Shown here: positions 1-6,582 of the stretch, piece after piece
Numbering within the stretch: the first letter of the stretch is position 1
How the letters are laid out: each line of letters begins with the position of its first letter
DNA from: Chloroflexota bacterium
Lineage (GTDB): Bacteria; Chloroflexota; Limnocylindria; P2-11E
Length of the DNA stretch: 9,583 nt
Assembly: GCA_016875665.1 (NCBI GenBank)
Contig: VGPA01000039.1
Coordinates: forward strand, 1 to 9,583
Reading direction: 5' to 3'
Position numbers and translations under genes: made by a program
The notes under the pieces: model-generated
The model's input: the letters and a program-made list of their open reading frames with translations, nothing else
What the model was told of the DNA's origin: nothing
Database searches by the model: none

Positions 1-20
1 CGCTCCCCACGGAAGGCATG

Positions 21-452
21 CTAGGCGGAGCCTCCGCGCAGCGCGTCGCGCAGGCGCGCGACCAGACTGCGCTTCGGACGAACCGGCGGCTCGCTCGGCG
101 CGGGCGGCGGGAGCAGGGCGGCGCGGAGCACGCGTTGCGCCTCGCGGGCGTCGCCTTCCCACGCCTCCACCAGCTGGCGGTCGGCATCCTTGATCGTGCC
201 GGCGGGGCCACGCCGCTCCATCGCCGCCTCAACCGCGACGATGCCGTCGTAGAGGTTGGCTACGAACGCGAACGTCTCCGCGGGGAGCTCGCGCTCCAGA
301 TCGCCGCGGACCGCGCCGAATTCGCCGATCTCCATCACCGCCGCTTGGCGGGTCTGGTCATACAGGGTCGCCAGCTCGAGGTTGCCGGCAAGCTCGCGGT
401 CGACGCGCGCCACCGCTCGCGCAAGCGGCCCGTCGGGGTCCGGAACGATCAC
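21..452 (-). CDS. hypothetical helical protein, 143 aa
   Basis: I do not recognise this protein. It starts with GTG and ends with TAG. No clear Shine-Dalgarno sequence precedes the start, so the exact start is uncertain. The sequence looks like a soluble, mostly helical protein rich in Ala, Glu, Arg and Leu. A central stretch (about residues 55-110) has regular hydrophobic spacing. A proline-rich linker (about 113-125, with P-P-P-A-P-S-E-P-P) leads to a short basic tail (about 126-143). There is no signal peptide, membrane segment or catalytic motif. Third codon positions are strongly G/C in this frame and the composition is protein-like, which supports it over the overlapping plus-strand frames. 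It is divergent from the small gene to its right, with about 40 bases between the starts. Function is unknown. Confidence 0.68.
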   Translation of the reverse strand: MIVPDPDGPLARAVARVDRELAGNLELATLYDQTRQAAVMEIGEFGAVRGDLERELPAETFAFVANLYDGIVAVEAAMERRGPAGTIKDADRQLVEAWEGDAREAQRVLRAALLPPPAPSEPPVRPKRSLVARLRDALRGGSA

Positions 453-493
453 CGTTTAGACAGCGTACGGACGCCGCCGGTATCGTGCGCGCG

Positions 494-673
494 ATGGATC
501 TGCGCCCCGGAATGCGCGTTCGCTACCGCCCCGCCGAGTTCCCGGACCAGTGGCGCGAGGGCACGCTGGTGCAGCGCTCGGCCAACGGCGAGGAGTGGCT
601 CGTCCGCACCGAGTTCGGCCGTTACTGGATCGGGTGGCGGAGGATCACCGCGCTCGAGGAGCCCGTCTACTAG
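494..673 (+). CDS. small hypothetical protein, 59 aa, possibly SH3-like
   Basis: This is a short frame from ATG to TAG; a GTG at 485 would add three residues. I prefer the ATG, but no Shine-Dalgarno sequence is visible for either, so the message may be leaderless or the start uncertain. The product is rich in Trp, Tyr, Arg and Val in alternating patterns, for example M-R-V-R-Y-R near residue 7, W-R-E-G-T-L-V near 20 and F-G-R-Y-W-I-G-W-R near 42. That pattern suggests a small all-beta, SH3/Tudor-like barrel; this is inference. Almost every codon ends in G or C, as in the neighbours, which argues for real coding. Its stop overlaps the stop of recQ on the other strand within a single CTAG. Function is unknown. 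Confidence 0.55.
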   Translation: MDLRPGMRVRYRPAEFPDQWREGTLVQRSANGEEWLVRTEFGRYWIGWRRITALEEPVY

Positions 674-2190
674 CGCGCGGCGCCCCCGTTCAGCTCGCGG
701 AGGAACTCCGCGCCCCAGCGCTCCAGCTTCGCCGGCCCCACGCCCGAGATCGCCAGCAGCTCCTGCTCGTCGCGCGGCAGCCGCTCGGCCATCTGCCGCA
801 GCACCGCGTCGCTGAACACGATGTAGGCGGGAACGCCGTCCGCGTCGGCGAGCCGCTTGCGCAGCGCGCGCAGGCGGTCGAACACGTCGGGATTCGCGAT
901 CTCCACCGCATGCTCGCCCGGAATCCGCCTCTTCACGGGGCCGGCGCGCTGCACGATCGCGTCCACGGTTACGCCGCAGCAGCGGTCGCAGCAGGTACCG
1001 CAGCGCGCGATGCGCTCGTCGAAGTACGCGGTGAGCGCCTGGTGCCGGCACCGCGGGCCGTCGAGCAGTTCGAACAGCGCGCGGGTCTTCGCCTTCACGC
1101 TCGCCGCGAGCTCCGGGTCGGTCTGGTCCTGGAGGAAGCGGTCGTAGCCCAGGACGTCGGCCCACGAGTACAGCACGACGCACTGGCTCTCGAGGCCGTC
1201 GCGCCCCGCGCGGCCGATCTCCTGGTACCAGCCCTCGATCGACTTGGGCATGTCGCGGTGGACGACGAACCGCACGTTGCTCTTGTCGATGCCCATGCCG
1301 AACGCCACGGTCGCGACGATCACGTCGCACTCGTCGCGCGCGAACGCGTTCTGGCTCGCGGCGCGATCGCCGTCGCTCATCCCGGCGTGGTATGGCAGCG
1401 CGACCACGCCCTGCTGCCGCAGCCACAGCGTGGTCTCGTCCACCGTGCGACGGGAGAGGCAGTACACGATCCCTCTCTCGCCTCTGTGCGCGCGGATGAC
1501 GCCCAGCACGTCGCGCCGCGTGTTGCGGCCCGCGCCCTTCTTGTGCGCCGTGATGATCAGGTTGGGCCGGAAGAACGAGCCCTTGAAGCCGTCCGGTTTG
1601 CGCATGCCAAGCTGCCGCAGGATGTCGCCCACCACCTGGCGGGTCGCGGTCGCCGTGAGGGCGAGGATCGGCACGTCGCCGAACAGCGCCTTCAGCCCCT
1701 GCAGCCGCCGGTACGCCGGACGGAAGTCGTGGCCCCACTGGCTGATGCAGTGCGCTTCGTCGACCACGACCAGCGCGATGCCCGCGCGCGCGAGCTCGTC
1801 GCGCAGCCAGTCCGACAGCGACTCCGGCGCGACGTAGAGCAGCTCGATCTCGCCCCTCCGCAGCGCCTCCAGCGTGGCGCGGCGGCCAGCCGCATCGAGC
1901 GTCGAGTTGAGGAGCGCGGCGCGGAACCCGGTGCGCACGAGCGCGTCCACCTGATCCTTCATCAGGGAGATCAGCGGCGAGATCACGAGGACCGGGCCGG
2001 GCAGGATCTTCGCGGGCACCTGGAAGGTCAGGCTCTTCCCCGCCCCGGTGGGCATCAGGCCGATGCAGTCGCGGCCGGCGAGGACCGCGTCGATCACCTT
2101 GCGCTGCCCGGGCCGGAACTCCGCGTACCCGAACACCGAGCGCAGCACGTCGTCCGGGTCGGTCAAGCGGTCCGTTGAGCCCTCCACCAC
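670..2190 (-). CDS. recQ: ATP-dependent DNA helicase RecQ (short form)
   Basis: This is a superfamily 2, 3'-5' DNA helicase of recombination and replication-fork repair, 506 residues. Seen in sequence: F-R-P-G-Q near residue 25; Walker A M-P-T-G-A-G-K-S at 46-53; D-E-A-H at 144-147 followed by the RecQ aromatic-rich loop C-I-S-Q-W-G-H-D-F-R-P at 148-158; T-A-T-A-T near 179; and motif VI Q-E-I-G-R-A-G-R-D-G at 323-332. A zinc-binding region follows (Cys381, Cys397, Cys400, Cys404, with extra Cys401 and Cys405). An HRDC domain ends the protein (about 433-500, with I-S-G-V-G-P-A-K-L near 481). Only about 28 residues separate the zinc site from HRDC, so the winged-helix domain of E. coli-type RecQ (about 610 aa) appears to be missing. 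The GTG start is preceded by a GGTGGAG-like ribosome site. A tRNA gene lies 22 bases upstream on the same strand and may share its transcript. Confidence 0.95.
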   Translation of the reverse strand: MVEGSTDRLTDPDDVLRSVFGYAEFRPGQRKVIDAVLAGRDCIGLMPTGAGKSLTFQVPAKILPGPVLVISPLISLMKDQVDALVRTGFRAALLNSTLDAAGRRATLEALRRGEIELLYVAPESLSDWLRDELARAGIALVVVDEAHCISQWGHDFRPAYRRLQGLKALFGDVPILALTATATRQVVGDILRQLGMRKPDGFKGSFFRPNLIITAHKKGAGRNTRRDVLGVIRAHRGERGIVYCLSRRTVDETTLWLRQQGVVALPYHAGMSDGDRAASQNAFARDECDVIVATVAFGMGIDKSNVRFVVHRDMPKSIEGWYQEIGRAGRDGLESQCVVLYSWADVLGYDRFLQDQTDPELAASVKAKTRALFELLDGPRCRHQALTAYFDERIARCGTCCDRCCGVTVDAIVQRAGPVKRRIPGEHAVEIANPDVFDRLRALRKRLADADGVPAYIVFSDAVLRQMAERLPRDEQELLAISGVGPAKLERWGAEFLRELNGGAAR

Positions 2191-2212
2191 GCTCCACCCC
2201 GGCGACAGGCTG

Positions 2213-2284
2213 TACCCCCGAACGGACTCGAACCGTTGCTTCAGGCTTCGGAGGCCTGCGCTCTATCCACTGAGCTACGGGGGC
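2213..2284 (-). tRNA. tRNA-Arg (anticodon CCG)
   Basis: Read on the minus strand, the 72 bases fold into a standard cloverleaf. The acceptor stem is GCCCCCG paired with CGGGGGT, with a G1:U72 wobble at the top. The D arm has stem GCTC/GAGC. The anticodon stem CAGGC/GCCTG encloses the loop CTCCGAA, which gives anticodon CCG (arginine, codon CGG). A four-base variable region follows, then a T arm AACGG-TTCGAGT-CCGTT. The discriminator is A, as expected for most tRNA-Arg. The 3' CCA is not encoded and must be added by a nucleotidyltransferase. It sits between tatC (divergent) and recQ (downstream, same strand). Confidence 0.95.
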
Positions 2285-2294
2285 GAGGAAGTCG

Positions 2295-2300
2295 ATTCTA
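2295..2300 (-). promoter_or_regulatory. possible -10 box for tRNA-Arg (and recQ)
   Basis: On the minus strand this hexamer reads TAGAAT, five of six matches to TATAAT. It lies 10 bases upstream of the first base of the tRNA, a fitting distance for a start just before the mature end. I see no good -35 hexamer at the expected spacing, so this is tentative. Confidence 0.3.
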
Positions 2301-2325
2301 GGGCTCGGCTCTAGTCTTTCCGGCA

Positions 2326-3024
2326 GTGGCAAGCGAGAAAGAGATGACGCTCCTCGAGCACATCGGGGAGCTCAAGGACCGCCTCATCGTCTGCGCCGTG
2401 GCCGTGCTCATCACCACGGCGATCGCGTTCGTCTTCTCGTTCGACCTGATCCGGTTCCTGCTCGTCCCCTCGGGCCAGACCCAGCTCACCACGCTGAACC
2501 CGACCGAGAACTTCGCCACCGTCTTCCGCGTCTGCCTGTACGCCGGGGTCGCGCTCGCGATGCCGGTGATCCTCTACCAGATCTACGCGTACGTCGCGCC
2601 CGCGCTGCTCCCCAAAGAGAAGCGCTTCGTGCTCACCATCGGCCCGTTCGTCCTGCTGCTCTTCGTCGCCGGCATGGCCTTCTGCTACTACCTGCTCCTG
2701 CCGCAGGCGCTCGGCTTCCTGCTCGCCTTCGGCGGCGGGGTGTTCGACAACCAGCTGCGCGCCACCGAGTACCTCCAGTTCGTGACCACGTTCATCCTGG
2801 CCATGGGGATCGTGTTCGAGACGCCCGCGATCATCTTCGCCCTGGTCAAGGTCCGCGTGCTCCAGCGGTCGTGGCTGGTCAAGCAGCGGCGCTACGTGTT
2901 CCTGCTCTCGTTCCTGGTCGCCGCCGTGATCACCCCGACGCCCGACCCGTTCAACCAGCTGCTGGTCGCGATCCCGATGTACCTCCTGTGGGAGTTCGGC
3001 CTGCTGCTGTCACGCGCCGCCTGA
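2326..3024 (+). CDS. tatC: Sec-independent (Tat) protein translocase TatC
   Basis: TatC is the multi-spanning membrane component of the twin-arginine translocase that recognises the twin-arginine signal of folded export substrates. The 232-residue product has the family layout: a cytoplasmic N-terminus with E-H-I-G-E-L-K-D-R-L (11-20), then six hydrophobic segments (roughly 22-47, 66-90, 100-136, 152-172, 190-203, 210-230). Conserved positions include Pro80, Glu165 in F-E-T-P, and the P-T-P-D-P-F-N block at 203-210 before the last helix. The start given is GTG. ATG at 2344 (M-T-L-L-E-H) is a good alternative because the purine-rich GAGAAAGAG lies just before it, whereas the GTG has no ribosome site. 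No tatA/tatB is in the window. The last 74 bases overlap the 3' end of rarA on the other strand. Confidence 0.93.
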   Translation: MASEKEMTLLEHIGELKDRLIVCAVAVLITTAIAFVFSFDLIRFLLVPSGQTQLTTLNPTENFATVFRVCLYAGVALAMPVILYQIYAYVAPALLPKEKRFVLTIGPFVLLLFVAGMAFCYYLLLPQALGFLLAFGGGVFDNQLRATEYLQFVTTFILAMGIVFETPAIIFALVKVRVLQRSWLVKQRRYVFLLSFLVAAVITPTPDPFNQLLVAIPMYLLWEFGLLLSRAA

Positions 3025-4327
3025 GCTCCTCGAGGCGCGCCGCGAGGCCCGCCTCCTGCCCTTCGCCCGTCGGCACGTAGTAGCGGCGCCCCGCCAGCGA
3101 GTCGGGCAGGAACGTCTCCTTCGGATCGAAGTGCCCCGGGGCGTCGTGCGCGTACCGGTACCCCGCGCCGTAGCCGAGCTCGGCCATAAGACGCGTGGGC
3201 GCGTTGCGCAGATGGAGCGGCACCGGATCCGCGCGCGTCTGGGCGAGGTCCTGCTCCAGACGCTGGCGCGCGGTCTTCACCGAGTCCGACTTGGGCGCGA
3301 GCGCGAGGTAGATCACGGCCTCGGCGAGCGGGAAGTAGCCCTCGGGCATCCCGATCAGGTGCACCGCCTGCTGCGCCGCCGACGCGAGGACGAGCGCCTG
3401 CGGGTCGGCGAGGCCGACATCCTCCGCGGCGAGGATCACCAGGCGCCGCGCGACGAAGAGCGGATCCTCGCCCGCGTCGATCATGCGCATCAGCCAGTAC
3501 AGGCCGGCGTCGGGATCGGACCCGCGGATGCTCTTGATGAACGCGGAGATGACGTCGTAGTGCTGGTCGCCGGCGCGGTCGTACAGGAGCGTGCGGCGCT
3601 GGAGCGCGCCGCGCACCGCCTCCACGTCGACCTGCTTGGTGGAGTCGGCCGCGAGCTCGAGCGCGTTGAGCGCGACGCGCGCGTCGCCGTTGGACACACC
3701 CACCAGCGCGTCTTCGGCGTCCTGGGTGAGGGTCACGCCGGAGAGCCCTCGCGCGTCCGTGAGCGCGCGCCGCACGATCGAGCGCACATCGTCGTCGGTG
3801 AGCGGCTGCAGCGTGAACACGCGCGTGCGCGAGAGGAGCGCGTTGTTCACCTCGAACGAGGGGTTCTCCGTCGTCGCCCCGATGAGGATGACGTCGCCCT
3901 CCTCCACGAACGGCAGCACCACGTCCTGCTGCGCCTTGTTGAAGCGGTGGATCTCGTCGATGAACAGGACCGTCCGCTCGCCCGCGGCGGCGCGCAGCGC
4001 GCGTGCCTCCTCGATCACCCGCCTGAGGTCCGCCACGCCGGACGACACCGCGGAGACCGGGACAAAGCGCGCCTTCGCGCGGCGCGCCGCGATCGCCGCG
4101 AGCGTCGTCTTGCCGGTGCCGGGCGGGCCCCACAGGATCATCGACGGCACCTGGCCGGCGTCGATCGCGCGGCGGAGGACCCTGCCCTCGCCGACCAGGT
4201 GCTGCTGCCCCACCAGCTCGTCGAGGTCGCGCGGCCGGAGACGCGCGGCGAGCGGCCGGCCCGGGTGCGGCGGGTCGTCCGGCGACAGCAGCTGCGGCTG
4301 GGGGGAGGCCTTCCTCCGTGCGGGCAT
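2951..4327 (-). CDS. rarA: replication-associated recombination protein A (RarA/MgsA AAA+ ATPase)
   Basis: RarA is a AAA+ ATPase related to clamp-loader subunits that acts at stalled replication forks with single-strand-binding protein. The 458-residue product shows P-L-A-A-R-L-R-P near 25, E-L-V-G-Q-Q-H-L at 37-44, Walker A G-P-P-G-T-G-K-T (67-74), Walker B L-F-I-D-E-I-H-R-F-N (121-130), sensor 1 G-A-T-T-E-N-P-S-F (150-158) and S-N-G-D-A-R (212-217). The C-terminal helical tetramerisation region has the conserved S-A-F-I-K-S-I-R-G-S-D-P-D-A (261-274) and A-R-R-L-V-I-L-A-A-E-D-V-G-L (293-306). The ATG start fits the family length, but no clear ribosome site is seen. The last 24 or so residues are a Gly/Thr/Arg-rich tail encoded antisense to the end of tatC, beyond the usual family core. 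It is divergent from the lipid operon, with 168 bases between them. Confidence 0.95.
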   Translation of the reverse strand: MPARRKASPQPQLLSPDDPPHPGRPLAARLRPRDLDELVGQQHLVGEGRVLRRAIDAGQVPSMILWGPPGTGKTTLAAIAARRAKARFVPVSAVSSGVADLRRVIEEARALRAAAGERTVLFIDEIHRFNKAQQDVVLPFVEEGDVILIGATTENPSFEVNNALLSRTRVFTLQPLTDDDVRSIVRRALTDARGLSGVTLTQDAEDALVGVSNGDARVALNALELAADSTKQVDVEAVRGALQRRTLLYDRAGDQHYDVISAFIKSIRGSDPDAGLYWLMRMIDAGEDPLFVARRLVILAAEDVGLADPQALVLASAAQQAVHLIGMPEGYFPLAEAVIYLALAPKSDSVKTARQRLEQDLAQTRADPVPLHLRNAPTRLMAELGYGAGYRYAHDAPGHFDPKETFLPDSLAGRRYYVPTGEGQEAGLAARLEELRRRVTAAGRTPTGGTSGSRPAAG

Positions 4328-4412
4328 GGTCCGAGTATGCGCGCGGCGCGGGGGGCGACGCGGGGCCCCCGGTCCCTCGCTGCGTCTGATTCCGGTAGCG
4401 GCGAGGCCGGCG

Positions 4413-4439
4413 TTGACAGCGGGACCGCCCGATTACTAC
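4413..4439 (+). promoter_or_regulatory. possible promoter of the inositol-lipid operon
   Basis: The only sizeable non-coding gap in the window is 4328-4495, between rarA and the regulator gene. It contains a perfect -35 hexamer TTGACA (4413-4418) followed after 15 bases by a weak -10-like TACTAC (4434-4439). Just downstream is the most AT-rich patch of the neighbourhood (about 4452-4470), holding a tandem GAATC-TT-GAATC (4459-4470) that could be part of an operator. A 6-base inverted repeat CGGTAG/CTACCG (4393-4398 and 4436-4441) brackets the -35 box. Orientation toward the operon is inferred from TTGACA. The regulator encoded next could bind here. Confidence 0.35.
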
Positions 4440-4495
4440 CGTCGGAAGTCGCATAAACGAATCTTGAATCCTGCGGGTGGGGAGCTGCCGTTTCC

Positions 4496-4801
4496 ATGTT
4501 GAGCGAGGGGCACCTGAGAGAGCTGCGCGCGTTCCACCGGTCACTCGGAGACGTGACGCGCATGCGCGTGGTGCAGTTCCTCGCCACGGAGAACGAGCGC
4601 ACCGTGTCGGACATCGGCGCGCACCTGCACATCAGCCAGCCGCTCCTCTCCTGGCACCTGCACCGCCTCAAGCGCTCCGGTGTCGTGACCACCGAGCGGC
4701 ACGGCCGCGAGGTGTTCTGCATCCTCGACCGCGAGCGCTTCGCCGAGCTCCAGGAGCGCACGTTCCGCCTGCTGATGAACCGCACGGCCGCCATCCGATG
4801 A
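4496..4801 (+). CDS. ArsR-family winged-helix transcriptional regulator
   Basis: This is a 101-residue winged helix-turn-helix protein of the ArsR/SmtB type, a dimeric DNA-binding repressor fold. The characteristic elements are H-R-S-L-G-D-V-T-R-M-R-V-V-Q-F-L (14-29), the recognition region T-V-S-D-I-G-A-H-L-H-I-S-Q-P-L-L-S-W-H-L (36-55), L-K-R-S-G-V-V (58-64) and the wing T-E-R-H-G-R-E-V-F-C (66-75). Only one cysteine (Cys75) is present and none lies in helix 3, so the classical metal site is absent; it may respond to another ligand or to redox state (inference). The ATG start is supported by GGTGGGGAG about 11 bases upstream. Its TGA overlaps the ATG of the next gene as ATGA, so regulator and lipid synthase are translationally coupled. 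That makes it the likely autoregulated controller of the operon. Confidence 0.9.
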   Translation: MLSEGHLRELRAFHRSLGDVTRMRVVQFLATENERTVSDIGAHLHISQPLLSWHLHRLKRSGVVTTERHGREVFCILDRERFAELQERTFRLLMNRTAAIR

Positions 4802-5421
4802 CGCGCTCGCACGGGCTCGTGCCCACCGTGCTGGCCCGCGGAACGCGCTCGGTCATCGCGCCGGCGGCGCGCGGCCTCGCGGCGCTCGGGCTCGGCGCGA
4901 ACGCCGTCACGGTGATCGGCTTCGCCATCACGGTCGGCGGCAGCGCGATCCTCGCGCAGGCCAACCCCGCCCTCGCGCTGCCGCTGCTCGCGCTGGGCAC
5001 GGTCTGCGACGCGCTCGACGGGCAGGTCGCGCGCATCCGCGGCGGCGGGACGCCCTTCGGCGCGTTCCTGGACTCCACGCTCGACCGCTTGGCCGACGGC
5101 GCGCTCTCGGCGGCGCCGATCGTGCTGGGCGCCCGTACCGGCGACGACGCGCTCCTGTACGGAGGGATCGCCGCGCTCATCGCGTCCTTCCTCGTCTCCT
5201 ACACCCGCGCGCGCGCCGAGGGTCTCGGCGCCCGCGGCGACCTGGGGGCCGCGCCTCGTGAGGCGCGCATCGTCCTTTTCCTCATCGGCGTGGCCGCGTG
5301 GGCGGCGAGCGGCAGCCGGCTGCCCTTCACCGCCGCGGTGCTGGCCATCGCCGTCCTCGCGTCGGTCACCCTGCTCACCCGCATCGCTCATGCAAGCCGC
5401 GTGCTCGGAAAGGAGCTCTAA
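4798..5421 (+). CDS. CDP-alcohol phosphatidyltransferase, probable phosphatidylinositol-phosphate synthase
   Basis: This 207-residue membrane enzyme transfers a phosphatidyl group from CDP-diacylglycerol to an alcohol. The full family signature D-x2-D-G-x2-A-R-x8-G-x3-D-x3-D is intact: Asp71, Asp74-Gly75, Ala78-Arg79, Gly88, Asp92, Asp96. About five to six hydrophobic segments follow the expected pattern. The motif S-Y-T-R-A-R-A-E-G-L-G (about 134-144) resembles the basic acceptor-binding region of actinobacterial PI-phosphate synthases (PgsA1/Pis). The gene directly before ino1 fits that acceptor being inositol 3-phosphate. The frame is open further upstream, but ATG at 4798 is chosen because it overlaps the regulator stop as ATGA and begins right at the domain. 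The acceptor assignment rests on context and could also be glycerol 3-phosphate or another polyol; family membership is near certain. Confidence 0.9.
   Translation: MTRSHGLVPTVLARGTRSVIAPAARGLAALGLGANAVTVIGFAITVGGSAILAQANPALALPLLALGTVCDALDGQVARIRGGGTPFGAFLDSTLDRLADGALSAAPIVLGARTGDDALLYGGIAALIASFLVSYTRARAEGLGARGDLGAAPREARIVLFLIGVAAWAASGSRLPFTAAVLAIAVLASVTLLTRIAHASRVLGKEL
5409..5415 (+). promoter_or_regulatory. strong ribosome-binding site deciding the TTG start of ino1
   Basis: AAAGGAG lies in the last codons of the preceding gene and ends 6 bases before TTG at 5422. It is the best Shine-Dalgarno sequence in the operon and supports a TTG start directly abutting the upstream TAA. No other start codon lies between it and the Rossmann motif that would fit this spacing. 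Confidence 0.8.
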
Positions 5422-6582
5422 TTGCCCACGGTCACCAAGCGCACCACCTCCAAGGCCGCCCCGAAGCGGGCGGCCGGCAAGCGCAAGATCCGCGTCGCCA
5501 TCGTCGGTGTCGGCAACTGCGCCTCCTCGATCGTGCAGGGGGTCCACTACTACCGCAACGCCAAGGTGAACGACCGCATCCCCGGCCTGATGCACGTCGA
5601 CCTCGGCGGGTACCACGTCAGCGACATCGAGTTCGTCGCCGCGTTCGACGTGGACCGCAACAAGGTCGGCAAGGACCTCGCCGACGCGATCTACGCCGCC
5701 CCGAACAACACCTACCGCTTTGCCGACGTTCCCAAGACGGGCGTGAAGGTGAGCCGCGGTATGACCCACGACGGCATCGGCAAGTACCTCTCGACCGTCG
5801 TGAAGAAGTCGGACCATGGCACCGACGACGTCATCCAGATCCTCAAGGACCGCGAGGTCGACGTGATGGTCAACTACCTCCCGGTCGGCAGCGAGGAGGC
5901 CACCAAGTGGTACGTCGAGCAGGCGCTCGCGGCCAAGGTGGCGTTCGTGAACTGCGTTCCCGTGTTCATCGCCCGTGACCGCTTCGGCACGTGGCCCAAG
6001 CGCTTCGCGCAGGCGGGCGTGCCGATCATCGGCGACGACATCAAGTCGCAGGTCGGCGCGACGATCACGCACCGCGTCCTCACGCGCCTGTTCATGGACC
6101 GCGCGGTGCGCCTCGACCGCACGTACCAGCTGAACTTCGGCGGCAACACCGACTTCCTCAACATGCTGGAGCGCGAGCGCCTCGAGTCCAAGAAGATCTC
6201 CAAGACGAACGCCGTCGCCAGCATGCTCGACCAGGAGCTGTCCGAGGACGACATCCACGTCGGTCCGTCCGACTACGTGCCGTGGCTGCTCGACCGCAAG
6301 TGGTGCTACATCCGCATGGAGGGGACCGCCTTCGGCGACGTGCCGCTCAACCTCGAACTGAAGCTGGAGGTGTGGGACTCGCCCAACAGCGCGGGGGTGG
6401 TCATCGACGCGATCCGCTGCTGCAAGCTCGCGCTCGAGCGCGGCCTCGGCGGCGCGATCGTCGCCCCGTCGTCCTACTTCATGAAGTCCCCGCCCCGTCA
6501 GATTCCGGACGATCAGGCGCGCAACGCGGTCGAGGACTTCATCAAGGGCACCAACCAGCAGGTCATCACCGGCCGCATGTGA
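5422..6582 (+). CDS. ino1: inositol-3-phosphate synthase (MIPS)
   Basis: Ino1 is an NAD-dependent cytosolic enzyme that converts glucose 6-phosphate to 1D-myo-inositol 3-phosphate, the first committed step to inositol lipids. The 386-residue product closely resembles the actinobacterial class. It has the NAD-binding motif V-G-V-G-N-C-A-S-S (28-36), G-L-M-H-V (55-59), V-A-A-F-D-V-D (72-78), Y-L-P-V-G-S-E-E-A (152-160), the highly conserved G-D-D-I-K-S-Q-V-G-A-T-I-T-H-R (204-218), G-G-N-T-D-F-L-N-M-L-E-R-E-R-L-E-S-K-K (240-258) and V-W-D-S-P-N-S-A-G-V (317-326). The TTG start is fixed by a strong ribosome site. The first 22 residues are unusually basic (K-R-T-T-S-K-A-A-P-K-R-A-A-G-K-R-K) before the Rossmann fold. 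Its product is the expected substrate of the transferase encoded just upstream. Its stop TGA lies within GTGA, which starts the next gene. Confidence 0.96.
   Translation: MPTVTKRTTSKAAPKRAAGKRKIRVAIVGVGNCASSIVQGVHYYRNAKVNDRIPGLMHVDLGGYHVSDIEFVAAFDVDRNKVGKDLADAIYAAPNNTYRFADVPKTGVKVSRGMTHDGIGKYLSTVVKKSDHGTDDVIQILKDREVDVMVNYLPVGSEEATKWYVEQALAAKVAFVNCVPVFIARDRFGTWPKRFAQAGVPIIGDDIKSQVGATITHRVLTRLFMDRAVRLDRTYQLNFGGNTDFLNMLERERLESKKISKTNAVASMLDQELSEDDIHVGPSDYVPWLLDRKWCYIRMEGTAFGDVPLNLELKLEVWDSPNSAGVVIDAIRCCKLALERGLGGAIVAPSSYFMKSPPRQIPDDQARNAVEDFIKGTNQQVITGRM

Noticed and set aside
1..20. Possible neighbouring gene at the left edge
   Set aside because: Only 20 bases lie beyond the stop of the first gene, too short to show any gene or terminator.
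550..2178. Plus-strand open frame of 542 codons opposite recQ
   Set aside because: It is antisense to a complete RecQ and its translation is low-complexity Arg/Ala/Val/His-rich sequence without recognisable domains.
2298..2314. Imperfect palindrome CTAGGGCTCGGCTCTAG between tRNA-Arg and tatC
   Set aside because: The arms match only partly, it lacks a following T-run and sits too close upstream of tatC to be a terminator. It could be an operator, but one imperfect copy is not enough.
4393..4441. CGGTAG...CTACCG inverted repeat as an RNA hairpin or riboswitch
   Set aside because: The arms are only 6 bases with a 37-base loop, and no wider conserved structure is apparent. It is noted only as a possible protein-binding dyad.
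3131..4456. Plus-strand open frame of 441 codons opposite rarA
   Set aside because: It mirrors the rarA coding region and has the same shadow-type composition, with no plausible start or ribosome site.
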